DNA of 64,000 nt from Lentisphaeraceae bacterium (GTDB taxonomy: Bacteria > Verrucomicrobiota > Kiritimatiellia > RFP12 > DVOR01): contig SFJE01000003.1 in assembly GCA_004555175.1 (NCBI GenBank), positions 1-64,000 of the forward strand. Direction: 5' to 3'. The position numbers were made by a program, and so were the translations under genes. Position 1 is the stretch's first letter. The number at the start of each line of letters is the position of its first letter. Below the pieces are notes generated by a model. That model searched no databases. It worked only from the letters and a program-made list of their open reading frames with translations, and was not told the origin of the DNA. Below are positions 9,851 to 17,765 of this stretch, piece after piece.

Positions 9851-11044
9851 ATGGTTGAGCGTCCAGATGCGTTGCAACGGTTGCTTTCGTGGAAAGATAA
9901 GGACCTGATTAAGGTTGTCACCGGCATTCGGCGGTGCGGGAAATCGACCTTGTTCTCGTTGTTGCAGGGGCGGTTGCGGGAGATGGGGGTGGCGGATGAT
10001 CAACTCCATGCTATCAACTTTGAGGATCCTGACTGGGCGGAGTTGGACTCTTGGAAGCAGGTCTGGGACGCTCTTAAGCCGCAGATTGAGGATGGCCGTA
10101 GGCACTATGTCTTTCTGGACGAGGTTCAGCAGCTGCCGAACTTTGAGCGGCTCGTCAATGGGTTGTATACGCGCAAGCAAGTCGACCTCTACGTGACGGG
10201 CTCGAATGCCTTTCTGCTCTCGAGCGAGTTGGCGACCTATCTCTCTGGGCGCTATGTTGAACTGCACTTGACGCCGCTCTCGTTTAAGGAGTTTGCTTCC
10301 GTTGCGCCAGCGCAGGAGCCGAGGAGTCAGACTTATCGCCGTTATCTGGTGCAGAGCGGCTTCCCGTATGCGTTGCAACTGCGTGAACCCCAGCACCTTG
10401 ATGACTACCTCCGTGGGCTGTTTAATACCATCTTGCTTAAGGATGTGGTGGCGCGTAATGGTTTCAAGGATGTGGCGCTGTTGGGGCGGGTGGTGCGTTT
10501 CCTCTTCGATAACATCGGCAACCTCACGACGATCAACAAGATTTGTACGGCCTTCGAGGAGGCGAAGTCGCGCCCCAATGCCCAGACCATTGAGAATTAC
10601 ATTCAGGCGCTGTGCGATGTCTACATCCTTCATCAGGTCCGCCGTTACGATATTAAGGGCAAGGCGTGGCTGAAGACGAACGCGAAGTATTACCTGGAAG
10701 ATGTGGGACTTCGGCGCATCCTCCTAGGAACGCGCGGCGGTGACCTCGGGCGGTTGCTGGAGAATGTGGTTTACCTGGAGCTCTGCCGCCGCCATCGGGA
10801 GGTCTATGTGGGCATTCTCGACCGCGAGGAGGTCGACTTCGTGGCCATCGATGGGGCGGAGTACACCTACTATCAGGTGGCCCTAACGGTCCGCGATGAG
10901 CAGACGCTACGTCGCGAACTCCGGCCGCTCCAGAAGCTCCCCGGCTCGTATCCTAAGTTCCTGCTTACGCTTGATGATGACCCGGAGCTCTCGCACGAGG
11001 GCATTCGCCAAGTGAATGCCCTCGACTTCCTCTTGCAAGCATAA
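9851..11044 (+). CDS. AAA_14 ATPase with C-terminal DUF4143 domain
   Basis: 397 residues. Walker A 'GIRRCGKSTLFSLL' (about 25-38), Walker B 'YVFLDEVQQLPNFERLVNG' (about 86) and the sensor segment 'VTGSNAFLLSSELATYLSGR' belong to the AAA_14 family. The C-terminal half from about residue 200 is DUF4143, a restriction-endonuclease-like fold, ending with 'YLELCRRHREVYVG' and 'EVDFVAI'. These genes are abundant, mobile-looking and of unknown cellular role; defence or toxin-like roles have been suggested but not settled. The ribosome site AAAGGAGG lies 6 bases before the ATG. Flanking 18-bp direct repeats and a private palindromic promoter suggest a self-contained cassette. Confidence 0.88.
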   Translation: MVERPDALQRLLSWKDKDLIKVVTGIRRCGKSTLFSLLQGRLREMGVADDQLHAINFEDPDWAELDSWKQVWDALKPQIEDGRRHYVFLDEVQQLPNFERLVNGLYTRKQVDLYVTGSNAFLLSSELATYLSGRYVELHLTPLSFKEFASVAPAQEPRSQTYRRYLVQSGFPYALQLREPQHLDDYLRGLFNTILLKDVVARNGFKDVALLGRVVRFLFDNIGNLTTINKICTAFEEAKSRPNAQTIENYIQALCDVYILHQVRRYDIKGKAWLKTNAKYYLEDVGLRRILLGTRGGDLGRLLENVVYLELCRRHREVYVGILDREEVDFVAIDGAEYTYYQVALTVRDEQTLRRELRPLQKLPGSYPKFLLTLDDDPELSHEGIRQVNALDFLLQA

Positions 11045-11047
11045 CGA

Positions 11048-11085
11048 ACAAATCCGGCGCGGAGGATTATCCGCGCCGGATTTGT
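11048..11085. terminator. Bidirectional terminator between the ATPase gene and ileS
   Basis: A perfect 15-bp stem (acaaatccggcgcgg, 11048-11062, with its complement at 11071-11085) and an 8-base loop. The outer AAA/TTT ends give a U-run on either strand. It separates two convergent genes. Confidence 0.85.
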
Positions 11086-11104
11086 CTTCCGCCTGAGACC
11101 GGGG

Positions 11105-14100
11105 TTACTTGGCCTCGATGAGGAGGCGGAGTTCGTGGCCGTTGAGGTCGATGGGGTCGGTTGTGAGTTCGCCGGGGAGGAGGGCGTCGCCTTGGACTTC
11201 CTCAAGGATGGTGTCTTGCCAGGCATCGAGGGCGGCGGCGACTTCGTCGTCGGCTTGGAAGGTGACTTCGATGCGCTGGGTGACTTCGAGGTCGGCTTCC
11301 TTGCGCAGGGCTTGGACGCGGGAGACGAACTCGCGCATCAGGCCTTCGGCGAGGAGGGCGGCGGTGAGGGCGGTTTCGAGGGCGACGACGATGTTGCCTT
11401 CGGCGGCGACGACGAGGCCTTCGCGCGGTTCGCGGCGGATGACGACTTCGTCGGGGGCGAGGGTGGTTTCGGTGCCCTGGATGGTGAGGGGGACGGTTTC
11501 GCCGCGGGCAAGGGCGGCGGCGAGGGGGGCCGGGAGGGCGGCGATGGCGGCGGCGGCGGCCTTCATTTGGGCGCCGAAGCGGGGGCCAAGGCGCTTGAAG
11601 TCGGCCTTGAGGGAGAGGTTGGCGAGGGCGGTTTCGTCGTCGCCGAAGGAGATGTCCTTGACGTTGAGTTCTTCGCGGATGATGTCGGTGTAGGCGGCGA
11701 GGGCGGCGCGGGCAGCGGCATCGGCGGAGACGACGTGGAGGCGGGCGAGGGGCTGGCGGACCTTGAGGTCCTTATCGGTGCGCAGCTGGCGGCCGAGGCG
11801 GACAACGCGCTGGACGAGCTCCATATCGGCTTCGAGGCGGAGGTCACGGGCGGCAGCATCGGCGGTGGGGAAGGCGCAGAGGTGAACGCTTTCGGGGTCG
11901 TTCGGGCCGCGGAGGTTGCGGTAGATTTGCTCGCTGACGAAGGGGCAGAAGGGGGCGGCAACCTTTGAGAGTTGGACGAGGACGTAGCGGAGGGTGCGGT
12001 AGGCGTGGCGCTTGTCGGCATCGTCTTCGCTCTTCCAGAAGCGGCGGCGGGAGCGGCGGATGTACCAGTTGGTGAGCGCGTCGATGAAGTCGACGAAGGG
12101 GCGGACGGCCTTCTGGAGGTCGTAGGCGTCCATAGCGGTGGAGACATCGGCGATGAGGGTTTCCATCGAGGAGACGATCCAGCGGTCGAGGACGTGGGGG
12201 GAGGTGGGGCGGGCGACATCGGGCTCGTCGAAGCCGTCGGCATTGGCGTAGGTGACGAAGAAGCTGTAGGCGTTCCACCAGGGGATGAGGAGGTCGCGCA
12301 AGAGTTGTTTGACGCCGGCTTCGGAGAAGCGGAGGTTTTCGGCGCGGACAACGGGAGAGTTGATGAGGTAGAGGCGAAGGGCGTCGGCGCCGTAGGTGTC
12401 GATGACGTGCTTGGGGTCGGGGTAGTTTTTGAGGCGCTTGGACATCTTCTTGCCATCTTCGGCGAGGACGAGGCCGTTGACGACCACGTTCTTGTAGGGG
12501 GCCTTACCGAAGAGGAGGGTGCCGAGGACGAGGAGCGTGTAGAACCAGCCGCGGGTCTGGTCGAGGCCTTCGGCGATGAAGTCGGCGGGGAAGAAGGTGT
12601 CGAGCTCTTTGCCGGAGAAGGGGAAGTGTTGCTGGGCGTAGGGCATGGAGCCAGATTCGAACCAGCAGTCGAGGACCTCGGGGGTGCGGTGATAGGTGTG
12701 GCCGTCCTTACGGATGACGACCTTGTCGATGATGTGCTTGTGGAGGTCGGTAATCTTCTGCCCGCTGAGGGCTTCGAGCTCGGCGACGGAGCCGACGCAG
12801 ATGCGGTCTTCGGGATCGTCGTCGTTGATCCAGATGGGCAGGCACGAGCCCCAGAAGCGGTTGCGGGAGATGTTCCAGTCCTTCGCGTCGCGCAGCCAGT
12901 TGCCGAAGCGGTTGGCGCCGACGGCTTCGGGCTGCCAGTGGACGGTGGCGTTGTTGGCGGTGAGGCGCTCGTGGAGGTCTTCAACGCGGACGTACCAGGC
13001 GTCGATGGCGCGGTAGATGAGGGGCGTGTCGGTGCGGTCGCAGAAGGGATAGGCGTGGACGATGGTGCCTTGGTGGACGAGCTTGCCGTTTTGCTTGAGC
13101 TCGCGAATGATGTCCTTGTCGCAATCCTTGCAGAAGCGGCCGCGCCAGGCTTCGGGGGCGGGGGCGGTGAAGGCGCAGCCTTCGTCCATCGGGTCTTCGA
13201 GGGTGATGCCGGCGGCCGAGCAGACGCGGAAGTCGTCTTCACCGTAGGCCGGGGCATTGTGGACCAGGCCGGTGCCGTCGGTGGTGGTGACGTAGCTATC
13301 GGTGAGGACGACGAAGGCGTTGGGCTTGTCCTTGTAGTAGGGGAAGATGGGCTCGTAGTGGAGGCCCTTGAGCTCGGTGCCCTTGAGCTTTTCGAGGATC
13401 TCGACCTTGGGGTTCTTGCCGAAGACGGCGGTCAGGCGGCTCTCGGCGAGGATGTAGACGGCCCCATCGGCGTCCTTGACGGCGAGGTAGTCAATCTCCG
13501 GGCCGGCGCAGATGGCGAAGTTGGTGAGCAGCGTCCAGGGGGTGGTGGTCCAAACGAGGAGGTAGGCCTCTTCGCCCCAAACGGGATGGGCGCCCTGGGT
13601 GATGCGGCAGCGGACGGTGACGGCGGGGTCCTGCACGTCCTTGTAGTTGCTGCCGGCCTCGAAGTTGGAGAGGGGCGTGGAGAGCTTCCACGAATAGGGC
13701 ATAATGCGGTGGCTCTTATAGATGCGCCCCTGGTCCCACAGCTGCTTGAAGACCCACCAGACCGACTCCATAAAGCTCGGCTGCATGGTCTTGTAGTCAT
13801 TATCAAAGTCTACCCAGCGGCCCATACGGGTGACCGTCTCGCGCCACTGCGAGACGTAGCGCAGCACCATTGCGCGGCACTGCTCGTTGAAGGCCTCCAC
13901 CCCGTGCTGGCGGATCTCGTAGGCGCCATTGACGCCCAGCGCTTCCTGCGCCAGGGCCTCGATGGGCAGCCCGTGGCAGTCCCACCCAAAGCGCCGCTCC
14001 ACGTAGTGCCCGCGCATGGTCTGGTAGCGCGGCACAATGTCCTTAATCGTTCCGGCCAGGAGGTGCCCATAGTGCGGCAGACCGGTGGCGAAGGGCGGCC

Positions 14101-14236
14101 CATCGTAGAACCGGAAGACCGGCGCGCCGCGCCGCTGCTCGAGGCTCTTGGCAAAGGTGCCTTCGCTCTCCCAGAGCTTCAGCACGGCTTCTTCATTCTT
14201 GGCAAAGTCGGGACGATTGGAAACGGGCTTAAACAT
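11105..14236 (-). CDS. ileS: Isoleucyl-tRNA synthetase, eukaryote-like type 2
   Basis: A 1043-residue class Ia enzyme that charges tRNA-Ile with isoleucine. The HIGH motif is in 'PPFATGLPHYGHLLAG' near residue 46-61 and KMSKS appears as 'DGKKMSKRLKNYPDP' near residue 600. The CP1 editing domain lies between them, with an anticodon-binding and DUF5915-like tail after ~700. The PPFATGLPHYGH form and the absence of a C-terminal zinc knuckle place it with the IleRS2/eukaryotic group, which is commonly tolerant to mupirocin. Upstream of the ATG is a heptad-arm element rather than a recognisable promoter. It converges on the DUF4143 ATPase gene. Confidence 0.96.
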   Translation of the reverse strand: MFKPVSNRPDFAKNEEAVLKLWESEGTFAKSLEQRRGAPVFRFYDGPPFATGLPHYGHLLAGTIKDIVPRYQTMRGHYVERRFGWDCHGLPIEALAQEALGVNGAYEIRQHGVEAFNEQCRAMVLRYVSQWRETVTRMGRWVDFDNDYKTMQPSFMESVWWVFKQLWDQGRIYKSHRIMPYSWKLSTPLSNFEAGSNYKDVQDPAVTVRCRITQGAHPVWGEEAYLLVWTTTPWTLLTNFAICAGPEIDYLAVKDADGAVYILAESRLTAVFGKNPKVEILEKLKGTELKGLHYEPIFPYYKDKPNAFVVLTDSYVTTTDGTGLVHNAPAYGEDDFRVCSAAGITLEDPMDEGCAFTAPAPEAWRGRFCKDCDKDIIRELKQNGKLVHQGTIVHAYPFCDRTDTPLIYRAIDAWYVRVEDLHERLTANNATVHWQPEAVGANRFGNWLRDAKDWNISRNRFWGSCLPIWINDDDPEDRICVGSVAELEALSGQKITDLHKHIIDKVVIRKDGHTYHRTPEVLDCWFESGSMPYAQQHFPFSGKELDTFFPADFIAEGLDQTRGWFYTLLVLGTLLFGKAPYKNVVVNGLVLAEDGKKMSKRLKNYPDPKHVIDTYGADALRLYLINSPVVRAENLRFSEAGVKQLLRDLLIPWWNAYSFFVTYANADGFDEPDVARPTSPHVLDRWIVSSMETLIADVSTAMDAYDLQKAVRPFVDFIDALTNWYIRRSRRRFWKSEDDADKRHAYRTLRYVLVQLSKVAAPFCPFVSEQIYRNLRGPNDPESVHLCAFPTADAAARDLRLEADMELVQRVVRLGRQLRTDKDLKVRQPLARLHVVSADAAARAALAAYTDIIREELNVKDISFGDDETALANLSLKADFKRLGPRFGAQMKAAAAAIAALPAPLAAALARGETVPLTIQGTETTLAPDEVVIRREPREGLVVAAEGNIVVALETALTAALLAEGLMREFVSRVQALRKEADLEVTQRIEVTFQADDEVAAALDAWQDTILEEVQGDALLPGELTTDPIDLNGHELRLLIEAK

Positions 14237-14243
14237 AGGTGGA

Positions 14244-14766
14244 TTAGCTGTTAGCGGTTAGCGGCTAGCTGTTAGCGCGCGTTCCGCGACGGATGGGGTT
14301 TAAGGTTGGGAGTGGTCTATCTGTGCCTCGAATGCGTGTAGCATCTTGGCGACTTCTTCTGAAAGGGTAAGTACGGGTGCAATATCCGCCTTCGCCAGCA
14401 GTTGCACACGCTCGCAAATATAGAGATGAGTCTGGAGTTCGGCCAAAGAGCCCTGGGCAATCTTTAAGAAGTGCTTCAACTCGTTGTCACGCCGCCGGCC
14501 ATAGCCTTCTGCAATGTTTGCTGGCACCGACACGGCCGCACGGCGCATTTGATCGGCCAGCGCAAAGCGCTCCTCTCCCGGCATCTCCGGGAGGAGACGA
14601 TAGACCGTCACCACCAGGTCCATCGCCTTCTGCCACACCGTCAAATCTTGATAGCTCTTAATCATCGTTGCTTGGGCTCGCCGTTGCACGCGCTCCACGT
14701 GCTCGATCGAAAGCTTCTCCGTCGCGGAACGCGTGCTAATGGCTAACAGCTAACCGCTAACTGCTG
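14244..14766. repeat. Heptad-arm inverted-repeat element C, carrying the four-helix-bundle gene
   Basis: The left end 14244-14277 is a run of heptads (ttagcgg, ttagctg) followed by the inverted core cgcgttccgcgacgg at 14278-14292. The right end has the core ccgtcgcggaacgcg at 14719-14733 followed by heptads (gctaatg, gctaaca, gctaacc, gctaact) to about 14766. Both ends use the same word in opposite orientation. The only gene inside is the S23-like protein gene, so the element looks like a 523-bp unit with a passenger gene. Confidence 0.85.
14300..14698 (-). CDS. S23/IVS-type four-helix-bundle protein
   Basis: 132 residues from 14698, or 121 from the internal ATG at 14665, which begins 'MIKSYQDLTVWQKAMDLV' as these proteins usually do; neither start has a clear ribosome site. 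Family marks are 'DLTVWQKAMDLVVTVYRLLP', 'LADQMRRAAVSVPANIAEG' and 'FLKIAQGSLAELQTHL', which give four predicted helices. Relatives are encoded inside 23S rRNA intervening sequences, act as accessory proteins (Avd) beside diversity-generating reverse transcriptases, or stand alone with unknown function. No reverse transcriptase or rRNA gene is nearby. The gene lies wholly between the two inverted arms of element C. Confidence 0.85.
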   Translation of the reverse strand: MERVQRRAQATMIKSYQDLTVWQKAMDLVVTVYRLLPEMPGEERFALADQMRRAAVSVPANIAEGYGRRRDNELKHFLKIAQGSLAELQTHLYICERVQLLAKADIAPVLTLSEEVAKMLHAFEAQIDHSQP

Positions 14767-14778
14767 TCGCAACGCGGC

Positions 14779-15234
14779 TCAGCCGCGGAGGGCGGCAAGG
14801 ACGCCATCGCGGTCGGGGGCGGAGATGATGGCTTCGCGGGTGGTCGGATCCATCAGCTTGCGGCTGATGCTACCGAGGAAGACCATATAGCCTGAGCCGG
14901 CGGAGGGCGGAACGAGCATCAAGATAACGACCTTGGTCGGCTCGCCATCGGGGGCATCGGCCGCGAAGCCATCCTTGTGCACGCCGATGGCGCAGACGAG
15001 CTCCTCGACCACATCGGTGCGGCCGTGGGGGAGGGCGATTTCGTCGGTCATCACGGTTGAGGCGGACATCTCGCGGCGGACGATGGCCTGCTTGGCTTCG
15101 TCCTTCTTGGCCTCGGGGAGGGCACCGCTAGCGACGAGCGCGTCCATCAGCTCGGCGATGACGCCAAAGATGTCTTCGCTACGCAGCGAGGTGACGACCA
15201 CGGCCTTTTCCAACATCGTGTCATAGGTGTTCAT
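14779..15234 (-). CDS. PTS EIIA type-2 (PtsN/fructose-like) domain protein
   Basis: A 151-residue single-domain protein with the EIIA-Fru fold signature. The phosphorylated His lies in 'EIALPHGRTDVVEE' (about residues 65-78), with 'VILMLVPPSAGSGYMVFLG' after it. No other PTS component is in the window, so a regulatory (nitrogen-PTS-like) role is more likely than sugar transport. It lies 24 bases downstream of the aminotransferase gene and is probably last in that transcript; AAAGG precedes the ATG. Confidence 0.85.
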   Translation of the reverse strand: MNTYDTMLEKAVVVTSLRSEDIFGVIAELMDALVASGALPEAKKDEAKQAIVRREMSASTVMTDEIALPHGRTDVVEELVCAIGVHKDGFAADAPDGEPTKVVILMLVPPSAGSGYMVFLGSISRKLMDPTTREAIISAPDRDGVLAALRG

Positions 15235-15258
15235 AGTGCAACCTTTCGTTCAGAGTGT

Positions 15259-16227
15259 TCACATATAGGCGATACGCAACGCTTCGTTCTCCAACGTATC
15301 GCGTTCGATTAGCGCGTCAAGGGCCCGGCCGATGGGCCCGGGCTTGCCGTCGCCGACCTTGCGGCCATTGTATTCCACCACGGAGGCGACATTGAGGGTG
15401 GTGCCAACAGCGAGGATTTCGTGCGCTTCGTAGAGCTCTTCCTCGCGAATCGGGCGGAAGACCACGCCCTTGAGCGACCCTTCGCTCTCCAGCTTCTGGG
15501 CCAGTTCCGAGACGCGCAACATCGTCGTGCCGGCCAGGACGGTATCTAGCGGCGGGAAGACGAGGCGGCCCTTCTTGGAGACGATGCCGATATTCTCGGT
15601 GGCGCTTTCGGTGATGTGGCCATGGGGGTCCACGCCCACCATAAAGTCCACGTGCCAAATCTCGGCTTCACCCTTCATCAGCACATTGGGAATGTAGTTA
15701 CAGGTCTTGGCAGTGGCGAAGACCGGCGGCTTGATGGGCACGCGGCTCTTACGCAGTTTAGCGCCCTCGGGGTGGCGCTTCATAAAGGGTTCGCCCCCGC
15801 CATAGACCAAGATGTAGAGGGCCGAACCCTCGCTTTCGGTGGGCGAGACACCCATCCCGCCCGGACCGCGACTGAGCACCACGCGCACTGCGCAATTCGG
15901 CTGTGCGGCCACCTCCAGTGCCTCGAGCACCTTGGCCCGCAACGCTTCGGGCCCGCGCCGAAACGCGAGCCCGACCTGGTAGGCACTCCGCTGCAACCGC
16001 TGCAAATGCGCATCGAGATTGTAAACCGCGCCATTGAGGCACTTCATCGTCTCGAAGACGCCATCACCGCGGTGCGTCAGGTGGTCATCAAAGGGGATGA
16101 CCATCAGCGCCGGATCGCGCACATAGCCATCCCACAGGCTCGAATAGAACAGGTGGTAAGGCGTACGCTTCGAGCCCGTCGCCGCTCGCAACGTCTCGAC
16201 AAAGTCCTGGGGACCAATCTCTCTCAT
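15259..16227 (-). CDS. Class IV PLP aminotransferase (BCAT / D-amino-acid aminotransferase family)
   Basis: 322 residues from ATG 16227; the frame extends to a GTG at 16245, but that falls in the promoter. The substrate-side segment is 'FDDHLTHRGDGVFETMK', the PLP-lysine region 'VFATAKTCNYIPNVL', and the phosphate-binding end 'ITESATENIGIV' with 'LAGTTMLRV'. The fold could serve branched-chain amino acids, D-amino acids or aminodeoxychorismate; the residues I can see do not decide. An extended -10 lies so close to the ATG that the transcript should begin at or next to it, so leaderless translation is likely. Confidence 0.85.
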   Translation of the reverse strand: MREIGPQDFVETLRAATGSKRTPYHLFYSSLWDGYVRDPALMVIPFDDHLTHRGDGVFETMKCLNGAVYNLDAHLQRLQRSAYQVGLAFRRGPEALRAKVLEALEVAAQPNCAVRVVLSRGPGGMGVSPTESEGSALYILVYGGGEPFMKRHPEGAKLRKSRVPIKPPVFATAKTCNYIPNVLMKGEAEIWHVDFMVGVDPHGHITESATENIGIVSKKGRLVFPPLDTVLAGTTMLRVSELAQKLESEGSLKGVVFRPIREEELYEAHEILAVGTTLNVASVVEYNGRKVGDGKPGPIGRALDALIERDTLENEALRIAYM

Positions 16228-16233
16228 ACCTAT

Positions 16234-16242
16234 AAGATAACA
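16234..16242 (-). promoter_or_regulatory. Extended -10 giving a leaderless aminotransferase mRNA
   Basis: On the minus strand TGTTATCTT has its hexamer at 16239-16234. A start 7 bases downstream falls on the A of ATG 16227. No ribosome site is present between them. Confidence 0.5.
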
Positions 16243-16282
16243 CACCCGCGCGGCCGCCGCAAGCGCACCGCCGGAGCCTCCT

Positions 16283-17752
16283 TTACGCGGAGGCCCCGCC
16301 GCCCTCCTTCATCTGCGGGAAGAGGAGCACATCGCGAATGGCCTCGGTGCCAGTGAGGAACATCACCAAACGGTCGATGCCCATCCCGAGCCCCCCGGTG
16401 GGCGGCATGCCATATTCCAACGCCTCAACGAAGTCCTGGTCGAGCGGCTCGGCATCGGCCTCCACCTGGCGGGCAAAGGCTTCGCGCTGCGCATCGGGGT
16501 TGTTCTGCTCGGTGTACCCGGGGCAGAGCTCGCGCCCGGCCACCACGAACTCGAAGACATCCACCAGCGCCGGATCATCCGAACACGCCTTGGCCAGGGG
16601 CACATACTGCTTGGGAATGCGCGTGACGAAGGTCGGCTGCATCAGGGTGCGCTCGATAAGCTTATCGTAGACCTCGTGCGAGAGGGTGAGCATATCGACA
16701 ATCTCGGGGGTGAGCGTGAGTCCCTGCGCGACGGCGCGGGCCTTGGCGGTCTCGTAGTCGAGCGTGAACCAATCCTCGCCCATCCGCTCTTTGATAAGGT
16801 CCTGCTGGGCCACCTCGCGGTAAGGCGGCTCGAAGTTGATAACGGTCTTCTCCTCGCCCGAGCCGTAGGCCACCTGGCGCGTGCCCAGGACCGTGTCGCA
16901 GAGATAAGGCAACAGCCCCTCCACGAGGTTCTTCATCGAGGTGCGGTCGCCATAGGCCTCGTAGACCTCCAGCACGGTGAACTCGGGGTTGTGCGTGCGG
17001 TCGATCCCCTCGTTGCGGAAATCCTTGCCCAGCTCGAAGATCTTGTCGAAGCCGCCGACGAGCAGGCGCTTGAGGTAGAGCTCCGGAGCGATACGCAGGA
17101 CCATCTCGCGGTCGAGCGCGTTGTGATGCGTCACGAAGGGCTTGGCCGCGGCACCGCCGGCCTGCGGCTGCATAATCGGCGTCTCCACCTCCACGAAGCC
17201 GCGCGAGGAGAGGAAGTTGCGAATGCCGAGCAAAATCTTGTGGCGGGCATCAAAGCGCTTGCGGCTCTCGGGGTTGGACATCAAATCCAGGTAACGCTTG
17301 CGGTAGCGGTCCTCGGTGTTCTGCAGACCGTGCCACTTCTCGGGCGGTTGGCGAATGGCCTTGGAGAGCAGCTCCCACTCGGCCACGGCCACGGTCTGCT
17401 CGCCGGCCTGGGTGGTAAAGAGCGTGCCCTTGGCGCCAATAATGTCACCCAAATCCAAGAGCTTGGCCGCGTTGTAGGCCTCCTCGCCCACCTCATCGCG
17501 CTTGAGCAAAATCTGGAAGGCATCCGAGCCATCATTCAGGTGGATGAACATCAGCTTGCCCATCCGCCGCTTGGTCTGAATACGCCCGGCCACGGCCACA
17601 GCCTTGCCCTCGGCAAAGTCCGCGCGCGTCTCCTGCAGCGTGCCGGTCCGCGCAAAAGCGTGACCATAGGGCGCGTAGCCCGCGGCCTCCAACTTCGCGC
17701 GGTTCTCAATCCGCTGCGCCCGATACTGATCTTCGCTCAATGCCTGCGCCAT
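16283..17752 (-). CDS. lysS: Lysyl-tRNA synthetase, class II
   Basis: 489 residues: an N-terminal OB-fold anticodon domain ('AVAVAGRIQTKRRMGKLMFI', about 50-70) and a class II catalytic core. Motif 2 is 'FRNEGIDRTHNPEFTVLEVY' and motif 3 is 'GLGMGIDRLVMFLTG' near the C-terminus. It charges tRNA-Lys. It starts 13 bases after the transketolase stop and probably shares that transcript. Confidence 0.96.
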   Translation of the reverse strand: MAQALSEDQYRAQRIENRAKLEAAGYAPYGHAFARTGTLQETRADFAEGKAVAVAGRIQTKRRMGKLMFIHLNDGSDAFQILLKRDEVGEEAYNAAKLLDLGDIIGAKGTLFTTQAGEQTVAVAEWELLSKAIRQPPEKWHGLQNTEDRYRKRYLDLMSNPESRKRFDARHKILLGIRNFLSSRGFVEVETPIMQPQAGGAAAKPFVTHHNALDREMVLRIAPELYLKRLLVGGFDKIFELGKDFRNEGIDRTHNPEFTVLEVYEAYGDRTSMKNLVEGLLPYLCDTVLGTRQVAYGSGEEKTVINFEPPYREVAQQDLIKERMGEDWFTLDYETAKARAVAQGLTLTPEIVDMLTLSHEVYDKLIERTLMQPTFVTRIPKQYVPLAKACSDDPALVDVFEFVVAGRELCPGYTEQNNPDAQREAFARQVEADAEPLDQDFVEALEYGMPPTGGLGMGIDRLVMFLTGTEAIRDVLLFPQMKEGGGASA

Positions 17753-17765
17753 CGCTGCGCCTCCC

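Noticed and set aside
14300..14698. Diversity-generating retroelement accessory gene (Avd)
   Set aside because: No reverse transcriptase, template repeat or variable repeat is present nearby.
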